Origin: Apostichopus parvimensis
Lineage: Eukaryota > Echinodermata > Holothuroidea > Aspidochirotida > Stichopodidae
Assembly: GCA_000934455.1 (NCBI GenBank)
Contig: KN884094.1
Coordinates: forward strand, 39,161-76,902
DNA length: 37,742 nt
Direction: 5' to 3'
The translations under genes were made by a program, and so were the position numbers. The notes below the pieces were generated by a model. The model had not been told where the DNA came from. It saw only the letters and a program-made list of their open reading frames with translations, and ran no database searches. Positions 9,651 through 19,832 of this stretch are shown here, piece by piece (within the stretch, counting starts at the first letter, position 1; each line of letters opens with the position of its first letter).

Positions 9651-10184
9651 TGTTAGTCTTACAATGACATTATAGAGCCATGCTACTAGACCTTGAGGTT
9701 TTAAAGATAGGTTCCTGTATAAGTCAGTTTGTTTATGTTGAATGATTTAATGGACATTTGCAAGTTCTTAATGCTGTTAAAGTATGAAAGCTTTTTGTAA
9801 CAGACATGCATGCATGTCAGATTTAACTACCAATTACCTTGTAACTATGTAAAGAACAATAAAGGAAATTAGAAAATATATTTTCTGTGTGAAACTATGA
9901 TACTTTATGTATATACGCAATTATGGCATCCACTTCATCCTTCCATAACATGCTTTATTCATTTTGTTATTTCCCCAGTATATCAGTATCTAGACATTTT
10001 GTGACAATATGTTTCAAAATTTATTATTAAATGAAGCAAAAGAAAGCAATCCAATCAATCAAATCAAACAGAATAGAATCAAAGCAAAACAAAACAAAAC
10101 AATTTAAATCAAAACAAAGCAAAGTAACCAAATATAATTTCAAGACTGTTATTTTGAGTAAGGCATTCTGTTATCATCTCACAG

Positions 10185-10307
10185 ATGTAGGGGGATGTAC
10201 AGGAGATCCATGTGAGAATGGAGGTGTCTGTCAGGAGGTACCAAGCAGTTGTGAACAATTCACCTGTTCCTGCCCGGATTGTTGGACTGGACCGCTCTGC
10301 TCAATAC
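10185..10307 (+). CDS. Exon 15: 8-Cys EGF-like repeat
   Basis: 41 codons; acceptor ACAG, donor GTAAGT. Gly-Gly precedes C1 instead of the usual N/D-P. C3-Ca loop 6; Ca-E-Q-F-T-C4; C5-P-D-Cb-W-T-G-P, the first of many repeats with Trp after Cb. Intron 15 (680 nt) is strongly AT-rich, with a TA/ATT stretch at about 10745-10912. Confidence 0.93.
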
Positions 10308-10744
10308 GTAAGTCAGGATAAGTTATTGTTTTAATGATAATATATGCAGTTAATAGGCAATTGACCACAAAAAAAACAATAAAAAAACAATGGGGAAAAA
10401 AATTATTAGAGCAAAGGAATGTGGAACAGGATACTATTGGAGTGAAGGACTAACATAATAAACTGCACACAAAGTGTTTTGTTCCTTGACATGAGCTATC
10501 CAGTTTCTAGTTGTGTCTGTTTCCTATTCAAAGTTTCTTTCTTACCGATTCTAGTTAGACTCTGTGGTACCTTACAGACAATATGCTTGTGAATCTTATG
10601 TAGTTGTAGTCATACAACCTGTTAAGTGGCAGCGGAGCTATTTAGTGGCAGGGAATTAGTGTTTAAGGAAAATGAAACTCTCTTTTTTTCTTTACCAACG
10701 TATAACTTCAAGAAAATCATTTTAACAGTAATAAAGAATATTGT

Positions 10745-10912
10745 GAATTCATATTTATATTTAATATATATAATACTATATATGTATATGTTACTATATA
10801 TTTAATATAATATCATAGTATATATATATTATATAATAACAATATTATTAATTTAATATTATAATATTTATTTAATATTTATGTATAATATTTACATTAA
10901 TATTGTGAATTA
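10745..10912. repeat. AT-rich low-complexity tract
   Basis: Almost pure A/T with repeated TATATA and AATATT motifs over about 170 nt in intron 15. Confidence 0.85.
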
Positions 10913-10987
10913 AACTGCTACAATTTGCAGAATCAAGCTGTGTATGGTTGTTATGCTTACATATGTATTGATTTGTATATTACACAG

Positions 10988-11110
10988 CTGTGAATCCCTG
11001 CGCCGACAACCTGTGTGAAAATGGTGGCCGTTGTGTAGCAGACCCAACCTCTTGTACAGACTTCATTTGTGAATGTATCGGTTGTTGGACTGGAGACTAT
11101 TGCAGTATCT
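10988..11110 (+). CDS. Exon 16: 8-Cys EGF-like repeat
   Basis: 41 codons; acceptor ACAG, donor GTGAGT. C1-A-D-N-L-C2 has Leu where Pro is usual. C3-Ca loop 6 (VADPTS), Ca-T-D-F-I-C4, C5-I-G-Cb-W-T-G. Intron 16 (382 nt): nothing seen. Confidence 0.92.
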
Positions 11111-11492
11111 GTGAGTGCACTTTACTCTCCTAAAATTATATATTTTCCTTATTTGAATTTTTAAATTTAAAAACTACTTTCCACACCATGTGTTGTTTAA
11201 ACAAATTGTTCAATTTTGAGTGATAATTTAACAGTTTGTTACATCAATGTTTGCTACTTTGTATAGGGTTAACTTACACAAAGATGGAGAGATTGCCTAT
11301 GTTCAAGGAAGTGTTAATTATTAAAATAATTCTCATTCTTAGAAGGATATTTACTTAATTATGATTAGGTAATTATCAGTAAATTTCTTGCTTTTGCTTA
11401 CTTTTTGTTGTTGATAAATGTAATAATTCATTTAGTTGTATTTTCTATTTTATCCTTAGATATTTTTATTTTTATTTATTGTTTGTTTTTAG

Positions 11493-11615
11493 ACTCAAAT
11501 CCATGCAGCAGTTCACCGTGTCTCAACAAAGGTATTTGTCAGGTTGATGACAAGTCCTGTTCATCATTTACCTGTACCTGCAGCGGTTGCTGGACAGGGG
11601 ACCTATGTCAGTCAG
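11493..11615 (+). CDS. Exon 17: 8-Cys EGF-like repeat
   Basis: 41 codons; acceptor TTAG after a long T-rich tract, donor GTATGA. O-glucose consensus CSSSPC. C3-Ca loop 6 (QVDDKS), Ca-S-S-F-T-C4, C5-S-G-Cb-W-T-G. The next intron (964 nt) carries a CTC microsatellite (11644-11665) and the retrotransposon fragment at 12011-12371. Confidence 0.92.
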
Positions 11616-11643
11616 GTATGACCCTCATTACCCTCCTCATTAC

Positions 11644-11665
11644 CCTCCTCCTCCTCCTCCTCCTC
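11644..11665. repeat. (CTC)n microsatellite
   Basis: Seven CTC units in intron 17. Confidence 0.9.
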
Positions 11666-12010
11666 ATTGTTAGTATCATCATGACAGACAGCTAAATACA
11701 CCTGTTTGAGTACTGCTCCTGATAAACAAACTTGTTTCAGACATTGCATTTTCAGATGCAATTATCTATCACTATGGTTACAAGTGCAAATATCGAAAGG
11801 AATGCTACAGAAGTGTTTATTTTGTCAAAATTAATGAATAGTTATTAGGCTAGACACTTGATCACAGTAACTACCACAGTATAGGAGTTTAAAATATATG
11901 CAAATTAGATTTAGTCCAGTTACATCTACTATGAAAAATTCTAAACAAATTAATTCAATCTCCTTGCGCCTTATGAAACTATAAATGCAGCTATAAAGTA
12001 AGAATGAGTA

Positions 12011-12371
12011 ATGAAAATTGCAGTTAGTAAAGAGCTTGTTCTGTTTGGAAATTATTTGTACAAAGACTATGTGTTTAATAACATCCTTCTGGTTCTGAAA
12101 TTTTGTGTTTACAAAAGTAAGGTTAAAAATGAAAAACCTTCCTTTAGCTATGGTAAAATTGATTTAAAGAATTTTTATCTAAAAGAAAAGTTTATGTATC
12201 AAACTAATTGTAAGCAAAATGCTTTTGATATCAGATGGCATAACTGGAAATCTTTATTTGAAGTTTAATGATTTATTGGTTGTTGTTGATAATATTGACT
12301 AATGGTCATAAAGTATATTTTATCATGAATTGTACATTGTTTGGACTCTTGATGGAATGATAATAAAAAAA
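12011..12371 (+). mobile_element. 3' end of a non-LTR retrotransposon (LINE), 5' truncated
   Basis: An 85-codon open stretch (12011-12268) reads like the extreme C-terminus of LINE reverse transcriptases of marine animals: a hydrophobic segment LNNI-like (FNNILLVLKF), then CVYKSK, NEKPSF, and a Trp-rich end (WHNWKSLFEV) before the stop. About 90 nt of 3' UTR follow, then TGATAATAAAAAAAAATAAA at 12357-12376, a typical LINE tail. There is an in-frame stop just upstream at 12005-12007, and no RT core is present. It lies in sense orientation. The family is not identified; the call rests on remembered motifs. Confidence 0.55.
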
Positions 12372-12579
12372 AATAAAGTAATGATGCTTTTGTGCTGATA
12401 TTATTAGGACAATGGGAATCCCTACATGCCAGCAGCTCCCAGAAATCTCTTTTCGTTCGTGCATTCATTGGTTCATTCCTTAATTCATATTACGTCTTCT
12501 CTTGTTTAGTATTTATATTTATTAGTTAATTATCAGTATTTATTACCTGTTCTTGTTTCTTTTGTCTTTCGTGTTACAG

Positions 12580-12702
12580 AAATCGATCCCTGTGGCCAGT
12601 CTCCTTGCTTGAATGGAGCAGTCTGTACAAACTCTGACATAAGGTGTGAGGATTTTACCTGCACCTGTCCATCCTGCTTCACAGGACCACTCTGTGAAAT
12701 AC
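12580..12702 (+). CDS. Exon 18: 8-Cys EGF-like repeat
   Basis: 41 codons; acceptor ACAG, donor GTAAGT. C3-Ca loop 6 (TNSDIR), Ca-E-D-F-T-C4, C5-P-S-Cb-F-T-G. Separated from exon 19 by the shortest intron of the window (221 nt), in which nothing is seen. Confidence 0.93.
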
Positions 12703-12923
12703 GTAAGTCATAACCAATATCAGATACTCCTGTGTAAAACACCCTCAAGTTGAAATAGATCACACTATATGTTTTGTAGTTCCATTATCATGTTTTTTAT
12801 TATGAATATGAAAAATGAAGAAATCGTCATATCAACGGATATTCAGGATCAAATATCCATAATAACTAATTTTAATTTGGTGTTACATTACTAAATGACA
12901 TTTTGGGGTGTTCTGAATTGCAG

Positions 12924-13046
12924 GTATTAACCCTTGTGAGAAGTCGCCGTGTCAGAATGGTGCTACCTGCCTGATAATGGAAGATTCCTGTACAGAGGTC
13001 AAGTGTGAATGCTCAGATTGTTGGATGGGAAGTCTTTGCACCGAAG
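12924..13046 (+). CDS. Exon 19: 8-Cys EGF-like repeat
   Basis: 41 codons; acceptor GCAG, donor GTAAGG. O-fucose consensus QNGATC. C3-Ca loop 6 (LIMEDS); Ca-T-E-V-K-C4 lacks the aromatic; C5-S-D-Cb-W-M-G. The next intron (713 nt) holds a 28-C run and a probable hAT MITE. Confidence 0.92.
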
Positions 13047-13152
13047 GTAAGGATCAAGGGAACACAACAAGATATCAACTTCTGCATTATATGACAGAAA
13101 TTTATTTGTTACTATTTGATAGGCAAGATCATTCCTCCCCCACCCACCCCAA

Positions 13153-13180
13153 CCCCCCCCCCCCCCCCCCCCCCCCCCCC
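13153..13180. repeat. Poly(C) run, 28 nt
   Basis: Longest homopolymer in the window; flanked by further C-rich sequence (13137-13199). Length is likely polymorphic or affected by sequencing error. Confidence 0.95.
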
Positions 13181-13344
13181 ATCCCCACCCCACCTCACCT
13201 GTAACCTCTGATGTTCCTTTCCTCTATTGTCCCATTTCATTGTCTCTAAGTGATTGTTATGGTGACTTCATATACCTCTGTAAATTTGCTGGTGTGATAA
13301 TGATGTATATAACTTCATACCAGTAACATCAAAACAGGGTATGC

Positions 13345-13603
13345 CAGGGCTTCTCAAATAAATCTGTTTTATCTGCCGACCAGAAAGAAACATTGGTTTG
13401 AGCAAAGGGCCAGGGGAGAAAACCCCCATTCTCACTTTATAGATTGAGTAATGCACAGAGTATGGTGCTAAATTCTGTTAAGTCTCTGAGGGCCCACATA
13501 CCAGGTTAGTACAAGATTGTGTGCCATTTTTGTTTTGGTGGCTTGGATTATTATATTTTTTAATGGGTCAGATATGGCTTGTGGGACACCGATTGAGAAC
13601 TGC
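13345..13603. mobile_element. Probable hAT-type MITE
   Basis: Begins CAGGGCTTCTCAA and ends TTGAGAACTGC, matching the hAT pattern CAGNGNTTCTCAA...TTGAGAACCNCTG. Interior features typical of such elements are GACCAGAAAGAAA near the left end, GGGCCCACATACCA in the middle and GGGTCAGATATGGCTTGTGGG near the right end. TIR similarity beyond the TTCTCAA core is weak, and no clear 8-bp target duplication is seen. No coding capacity. Confidence 0.5.
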
Positions 13604-13759
13604 TTTAGTAGGCTGTAATATAATGAACTCTGAGTGATATAAGATAACTGTTTTATATACATAGGTCAGTGACGTAAACCTGGCCCAGGTTGTATTTGTT
13701 AACTGATATTTTGCATACAAGTATTTTAATCAATTTGTCCATCTTTGATCTCTCTGTAG

Positions 13760-13882
13760 CCGTAGATCCATGTAGGAGCAATCCATGTAGCAATGGTGGT
13801 CTTTGTTTCAGGAACGCTGATGATTGCCAAAATTTTCACTGTTTGTGTACCGACTGTTGGACTGGGCCAAGCTGCTTAACTG
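13760..13882 (+). CDS. Exon 20: 8-Cys EGF-like repeat
   Basis: 41 codons; acceptor GTAG, donor GTAAGT. O-glucose consensus CRSNPC. C3-Ca loop 6 (FRNADD), Ca-Q-N-F-H-C4, C5-T-D-Cb-W-T-G-P. Intron 20 (507 nt): nothing seen beyond T-rich stretches. Confidence 0.93.
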
Positions 13883-14389
13883 GTAAGTGTCATTTAACCA
13901 GTTTTAGATGATTGTGTAGGGGTGGGTTGGGGAGGGGGGTTTGGGTGGAACTAATGATTATGGTTTGCTTCGCAAAATCATATTTTTTTTTACTAATCTT
14001 GGTGTGGTGAACTGCCCATTTACACAGTAACTACACTGCAGTGCAATCTTTGTAAGGCTAAAACTCCTTGGTATAATATTGATATTGGTAAAGGTCAGTT
14101 GTTAATATCTTTGAGAAACTAAAGTGCTCTACATGGCTGTTATATAGGATTTTGAGGTTGGCTCAGGTTAGCCAAGTGTGCTTTACATCTCTACCCCCGC
14201 CCCCTTTAGACTTACTGCGGAAATCCTCAAAGAAATATGTGAATTTTTCTTGGGATTTTTTCTTGTTTTTTTTTTCAATCTATTAGTAGTCAGTATATCT
14301 GCTGAATCTGTTTGATTGATATTTTGATAGATCCATTGATTGATTTATGGGATTTATTGATCAATCTATTAACTTAACATTCTTTTTAG

Positions 14390-14518
14390 TGAGTGATCCT
14401 TGTAGCAGTAACCCTTGTCAGAATCAAGGAACATGCCTCACCTCTGAAGTACCAGGGGAGTGCTCCACATACACCTGTCAGTGCCAGGATTGTTATCTTG
14501 GGAATCACTGTGAAATAT
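14390..14518 (+). CDS. Exon 21: 8-Cys EGF-like repeat, C3-Ca loop of 8
   Basis: 43 codons; acceptor TTAG, donor GTAAGT. First of three consecutive exons with a lengthened C3-Ca loop (8 residues, LTSEVPGE). O-glucose (CSSNPC) and O-fucose (QNQGTC) consensus sites. C5-Q-D-Cb-Y-L-G. Intron 21 (659 nt) contains a GATT microsatellite. Confidence 0.92.
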
Positions 14519-14608
14519 GTAAGTATCTACTTTAGAAAACATCAGCTAAAGATCTACAATTTAGTATGATAGACAACATGAGTAACTGATAAAATTAGGA
14601 ATCAGGAA

Positions 14609-14633
14609 TTGATTGATTGATTGATTGATTGAT
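14609..14633. repeat. (GATT)n microsatellite
   Basis: Six GATT units in intron 21. Confidence 0.9.
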
Positions 14634-15177
14634 CAGGTTAAAAACATACACAACAATGACAATATCAAAAAGCGTTAAAATTTGTAGGTACAATGAAAAT
14701 GGGGGTTTGTCTCTTAATTTGAATTACAAACAAAACAAAACAAGAAGGACAGTACAGTGAATAATGCTGCGGTTGTTACATTGTTACTTAGGAATATTGC
14801 AGCAAGAAGCTTGTATCATTTGAAATTAGGAATAAAACTGTGCTTTATAAATGAATAATATTAATTTGAAGCTAGAAAAAAATAGAGAAGAGAGTTTCCA
14901 CTATCCAGGTTCGTCTTCTTCACAGTATTTTAGTCAAAGCCCACTCGAAGCAAAGCAAAGCCCACGTCAAGCAAAGCTCTACCATAAATTAAAATCACCA
15001 CAACAGTTAAATTGACACTTTACAAAGAAAATTAATTCTTAAAGTTGTTGGTGGGGTTTTTTTTGGGGGGGGGGTTTGTTCATCACATTGAAGCTTAAAG
15101 CTATCATTTTATGACATTTCACCATGATGTCCTAATTTAATTGTCGTGTCATTTCCTATTGTTTTTATTTTTTACAG

Positions 15178-15309
15178 TCATTGATCCTTGTAGCAGTAGA
15201 CCCTGCCAGAATGATGGCATTTGCTCCATAGCCTTTACAGAGGGCAGTGTTTGTCCATCATATTCTTGTCAGTGCAAAGGATGCTGGGAAGGAGTGGACT
15301 GTACTACTG
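15178..15309 (+). CDS. Exon 22: 8-Cys EGF-like repeat, C3-Ca loop of 9
   Basis: 44 codons; acceptor ACAG, donor GTAAAA. The loop SIAFTEGSV is one residue longer than in exon 21. O-glucose consensus CSSRPC. C5-K-G-Cb-W-E-G. The preceding intron has a 10-G run at 15065-15074; the following one (512 nt) holds a tRNA-like fragment near 15665-15714. Confidence 0.92.
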
Positions 15310-15664
15310 GTAAAATTCTATTTTGTCACTCTTCATACTATATACTCCAAGATGTAAATAACATATTGTTCATTGGTAATCAGAATGAACATGTTACATT
15401 TGTTCTTTTCTTGGCATCTACATGCTCTTTATTTCAATACCATTAAGAGTCAAGTACAGCATCATGACGTATCGTTGAGGGGAATATAAAGTTTCACGCT
15501 ATGGTATCTGAAAAGGAATGAAATTTAGTTTTTAAGAAGACCTGTAGTCATGTGTAGCATTCGTGTGTTATACAAAGAGGTCTAGCCGGATATTCAAATT
15601 CCATATACATCATAAATTATTATTTCATTATTTCCATTCTTTCTACAGGAGTTCAGAATGTTTG

Positions 15665-15714
15665 TTCTGAATAGCTCAGTTTGTAGAAAACAGGACTTGT
15701 TTTAAATCCTGTTC
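15665..15714 (+). repeat. tRNA-like fragment, possible SINE remnant
   Basis: ATAGCTCAGTTTGTAGA resembles the tRNA D-arm and pol III A box (TAGCTCAGTTGGTAGA). It is followed by a hairpin, AACAGGA/TCCTGTT, around ACTTGT, in the position of an anticodon arm. No B box, T arm or acceptor stem is recognisable, so it is not a tRNA gene. Confidence 0.3.
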
Positions 15715-15821
15715 TAGCTAAACAAAGTTTTTCTGCTCTTTTCACAAGCTGGTATAAATATTAATATTTAATCACATTCGATAATTATTGAATCTTTCAA
15801 CCACATAAATGTCTTCTACAG

Positions 15822-15956
15822 CTGGTAATCCCTGCGACGTGGATCCCTGTTACAATTCTGGGACTTGTCTTCAAGTCTTGGGTCAAGATCAAACTCAGTG
15901 TTCGTCCTTCCTTTGTCAGTGTCCGGAGTGCTTTGAGGGTCCGACATGCCTGGCTG
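15822..15956 (+). CDS. Exon 23: 8-Cys EGF-like repeat, C3-Ca loop of 10
   Basis: 45 codons, the longest EGF exon here; acceptor ACAG, donor GTAAGA. The loop LQVLGQDQTQ is again one residue longer than in exon 22. O-fucose consensus YNSGTC. Ca-S-S-F-L-C4, C5-P-E-Cb-F-E-G. Intron 23 (363 nt): nothing seen. Confidence 0.92.
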
Positions 15957-16319
15957 GTAAGACACTTGATCTATATATTTTGCGTGGTTCGCATTTATTA
16001 CACAAAAAAACAAAAAAATTGGACTTTTGTAAAATGGCAACATTGATTCTTTCCAAAATGTCTTCTCTGGAGTTTAATCACTTTCAAAATTTGACTACAA
16101 CTATGCTAAAAATTGACAGGATTGGTAGCTAACAATTTCATTTTCCTTTACACTGCAGATTCATGTCATCTGTCATGTTAACTAATTCTGGTGTTGGTCC
16201 ACCGTTTTATGGGACATTCTCAAATTGCGAATATTTAAATAGGTTTATTTCATATTTTAAATTGCATATATTTGGTTTTTGTATGTATTATCTGTTTGCT
16301 TTCATTCTGTCCTTCATAG

Positions 16320-16442
16320 CTGTTAATCCCTGCAACCCTAATCCGTGTTTTAACGGCGGTAAATGTGCCAGAAGTGCAGATGACTGTCATCAATTTATCT
16401 GCCTATGCCCGACCTGCTACACAGGAGACACCTGTACCACTT
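16320..16442 (+). CDS. Exon 24: 8-Cys EGF-like repeat
   Basis: 41 codons; acceptor ATAG, donor GTAAGT. Loop length falls back to 6 (ARSADD). Ca-H-Q-F-I-C4, C5-P-T-Cb-Y-T-G. Intron 24 (585 nt): nothing seen. Confidence 0.93.
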
Positions 16443-17027
16443 GTAAGTCAGTATGTTTCCTTAATGTGACTATCAAAGAGAAGACTAGTTAAAAGTATTA
16501 CTGCACATTGATAAATAAAATTGTCATCTCAATATCTTAGTCCTTATACTCTAGCTACCGATTTCATGTATTAACATATTACGCAGCAAGCCCCTGACAT
16601 TTTAGACCTCTGTTTGGTTGGCTTGTTCTAGCTGTATTGTTGTTATAGTGTTAGATATTAAAGTAGTATGGGAACACAAAAGAATAGATGAGAAGGATTA
16701 GAGGATAATTTCTTTCTTAGTTTCATCTGAAATGGAGGGCTTTAAACAATGTACAAGAAGATATGTACCGGTACTTACAACATAATTTAAAACTTAACAA
16801 GCATAGAGGTACCTTTGGAGGTTGGCCAGCTGTAGTTATCTTACTATTTAATGGCAACAACTTCAAACCAAGCTGAACTGTTAATAAAACTAGACTTGAT
16901 TGATCCTACAAAACAACTGCGGCCACCTACTTTAATGTAAATAAGGTATAACAAATTTATTGCTTGATATTTCATATTTTTGTTTCTTTTCCATTATTTT
17001 CCAAATGATTTCCTTCCTTATTTGCAG

Positions 17028-17150
17028 CGGTCAATCCTTGTGAATCAAGTCCCTGTCAGAATGGAGGGAGTTGCTTCATCAGCGGTGAAACTTGCGATGA
17101 TTATTTCTGTCGTTGCTCGGAATGCTACTCGGGTGATCAGTGCGAAATGA
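17028..17150 (+). CDS. Exon 25: 8-Cys EGF-like repeat
   Basis: 41 codons; acceptor GCAG, donor GTAAGT. O-glucose (CESSPC) and O-fucose (QNGGSC) consensus sites. Ca-D-D-Y-F-C4, C5-S-E-Cb-Y. Its Cb has a Ca partner in exon 26. Intron 25 (484 nt) holds two diverged copies of a segment of about 70 bp (17418-17489, 17516-17584). Confidence 0.93.
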   Translation, partial: RSILVNQVPVRMEGVASSAVKLAMIISVVARNATRVISAK

Positions 17151-17417
17151 GTAAGTAGATGTTCCCACATGAAGCCTCACTTATGACATGCAAGATATTT
17201 CTGGTGGGTGATGTTCATTGTTGAGCAAAATTACTGGAAATTGTGACTTGTAAGAATGCCTGATGTAATCTTGTAAGATTCTGTCAACATGTAATCATTT
17301 GTCAAAGTCACCACCCTGTTTCATTCAAGTAAAATCATTATTGAACAGATTATTATTAGTACTAAAACTTTCAGTCACACAGTTGCCTCCATTAAGTTAC
17401 ATGCTCAATACACTATA

Positions 17418-17584
17418 AAGTTTCTCTGGCAAACATTCTGTACTTCAGAAATCTTGCTATTTTCTGCCATAATAATAAGTAAAACCTTGCGGACATAAAA
17501 CTTCCTGAACTGATGAAGTTTCTATGGCAATCCATATATCAGAAATCTTTCAATTTTTTGGCTGTAATAATAAGTAAAACCTTG
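17418..17584. repeat. Two-copy direct repeat, period about 98 nt
   Basis: 17418-17489 and 17516-17584 share AAGTTTCT.TGGCAA, CAGAAATCTT and TAATAATAAGTAAAACCTTG, with small indels. An old local duplication in intron 25. Confidence 0.75.
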
Positions 17585-17634
17585 ATGAAGTTTAGTCTCT
17601 GTCCATCGTTACTCTACATCCTTTCTACTGTCAG

Positions 17635-17757
17635 CTGTCACTACCTGTGACCCCAATCCCTGCTTGAATGGTGGAGAATGTTTCGTCAGTGGGAATTCCT
17701 GTCTGGACTATTTCTGTCAGTGTCCAGAGTTCTATCAGGGCCCGACTTGCAACTTGC
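17635..17757 (+). CDS. Exon 26: 7-Cys EGF-like repeat lacking Cb
   Basis: 41 codons; acceptor TCAG, donor GTAAGT. Ca is present (S-Ca-L-D-Y-F-C4), but the Cb position is Phe (C5-P-E-F-Y-Q-G). All other hallmarks are intact and the frame is open, so this is a substitution rather than decay. The next exon lacks Ca, so the missing Cb has no partner to miss. The following intron is the largest here (1,952 nt). Confidence 0.9.
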
Positions 17758-19709
17758 GTAAGTTTAACGTCTGTGACAATTCCTTAGGAAAGGGTCAGTA
17801 GACATCTGCAAACGTCAGGTTAAAGTGTTCATAATGTGATATTATATTTAAACCATTTATTTAATTATTTTTTGTTGTTGTTGCAAGGAATGCTTTCAGA
17901 TGTTTCTGACAGTTGGGAGTTGAAGTGCATGATTCAAATCCTGAAATCTGTGATGGTAAATGCCTCCAACAGTGACCATTTTGAACTTTAATCCGATTGA
18001 TTGGCATATGTGAGGCTAAAATCTACTCAATAACTATCAGTATTTCATGGCTAGACTAATTTTCCTTTCAAATTGTTTATTGTGGACATTACACTGTTGT
18101 AAATTTTAAAAATGAAGATAATAAAAATAATAAAATAATAATAAAATTTTCAAGAAAAATTACCGTGGTCAGACCAAGCATGAACAAACTATTGTTCTGT
18201 GGGGGACAAGAATAAATTGGGCTGACCTTAGTACCCCTATTTAAAAATCAGTATGAAATATGTTAGGATTAATATCTAACCCGCAGATAACATGGGGCTG
18301 GGTAGATTGCTAAGTACTGAGTACTTGCTGCAACTTATACAGAATATATCAGTAGTCCAGGTTACCAAGATTCTGTCCATTTTACTGAGTGATAAACATT
18401 TTCAGAAAAAGGTTAGCTTAACACCAGCTGGACTCAAAGTATTCGCTTACAAATGGGCATGACCAATTTATTACGTGATCCATTTTAAATGGTATCAATC
18501 TTGGCTGGAAAGGCACAATTTTTCAGAATGATATATTTTTCAGAATGATATATGGGTAATTTTTGCACATTTTTTGTGGGAAACCAACAGCAGATTGAAT
18601 TGAACAGTTGCACAGTTTTTTTTTCTGTTCTGTCTTTAACATTCATCATCTGGTAGAATTTGTTGAAGAGACAGACGGACATGATAGTTTTCAATTTTGG
18701 GTCCCTTGAATAATTTAGTGTAGCAACTGTCACCATGGCAACAAATTTAATGGTGGATTTACACCTATGTACAACATTGTCCTAATCACTATAATAGTTT
18801 TAGAAATCATAGCATTAGAAATCATGAAAATAGCTGCAACTCAACATAGTCCTAATCACTCTAATAGTTTTAGAAATCATAGCATTAGAAAACATGAAAA
18901 TAGCTGCAACTCCCATCAAAGACTGACCATTTTACAAGTCTTTTCTTAATTCTATTATATCTAATTATGGATATTAATGATGAAAAGGGAGTGACTGCCT
19001 AATTTTCTGTTATGTTAATCCTCTGTGTTTACAACCTTTGTTTCAAAGACACTGAACACAGGTTTGTGGCCTAAGGCAAGTTTTTTAAATATGTTATTGT
19101 CTTCTTTGAAAAGAGGAACATCACACAATTCAAATGATATATGTGGGCTTGTAATTAACATATTAAGGACTAAAATATGATTTTCGAAGGGCACAACACT
19201 CCTCATCATAGTGTGCACATATTTAATGAGTCTCCCAGATTTATCAAAACTTTCAAATGTGCAAAACGAAAATGGAAACAAAAAGACATTGTACTGAATA
19301 TGAGGCTAATTGGCTATAGGTGTCCGTAGTACTTTAAGGTCATTGCACTTTATATCTCTCTCTGTTAGAAGTCATGACAAAGAGATAAATATATTCCTTA
19401 TAACCTTTCCATAAACTTAAAATATTAAAATGATCTCAAGATTCTTGATTTCAGTGGATTTCTGATTATTTCATTAACAATCAAGTATCTTTTCGGACAA
19501 CTGTAAGTACCATATTAAGTCCCCAATAGTATTCCAGTTTAGCTTGTTTATGGTACATTTGTTACTTACCCCTCCTCTATTTGTTTAAGATTGCAAAGTT
19601 TATGAATGTGAACAAACATAGGATTAGTTTGGGTTGATAATATGCACTCTGCAAGCTGTTACAGGTATAAAACTCTTTCAATTAATTTTGTTTTAATTTT
19701 CAATATCAG
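17758..19709. other. Largest intron (1,952 nt), no exon found
   Basis: I read it in three forward frames for the EGF cysteine pattern and found none. It contains A/T-rich stretches (about 18117-18148), a TTTTTCAGAATGATATA direct repeat around 18520-18552, and a 70-bp tandem duplication. The longer minus-strand open frames (18485-18736, 19015-19281) match nothing I know. Confidence 0.7.
18772..18912. repeat. Tandem duplication, 70-bp unit, two copies
   Basis: 18772-18841 and 18842-18912 differ at only a few positions (for example CACTATAAT against CACTCTAAT), so the duplication is recent. Confidence 0.9.
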
Positions 19710-19832
19710 CTGTCAATCCATGTGAAAATAACCCCTGCAGTAATAATGGTACATGCCTTCCAGTTGTTGGCGATCCCTCTTCCTACCACTGTTTCTGCAG
19801 CGGATGCTGGTACGGTCCTACCTGTGATGTTG
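19710..19832 (+). CDS. Exon 27: 7-Cys EGF-like repeat lacking Ca
   Basis: 41 codons; acceptor TCAG, donor GTGAGT. The C3-C4 loop (LPVVGDPSSYH) has no cysteine, while Cb is present (C5-S-G-Cb-W-Y-G). It is the mirror image of exon 26. An NGT sequon overlaps the O-fucose consensus before C3. Intron 27 (576 nt): nothing seen apart from C-rich runs. Confidence 0.92.

Noticed and set aside
15665..15714. A functional tRNA gene
   Set aside because: No acceptor stem, T arm or B box.
19015..19281. 88-codon minus-strand open frame in intron 26
   Set aside because: No recognisable domain, AT-rich sequence, no supporting splice or promoter signals.
17758..19709. A missed EGF exon in the largest intron
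   Set aside because: No forward frame shows the C2-x5-C3 ... C4-x-C5 pattern with flanking splice sites. Transcript data could still overturn this.
17635..19832. Exons 26 and 27 as decaying pseudo-exons
   Set aside because: Frames, splice sites, spacings and all other conserved residues are intact; only the complementary extra cysteines are missing.
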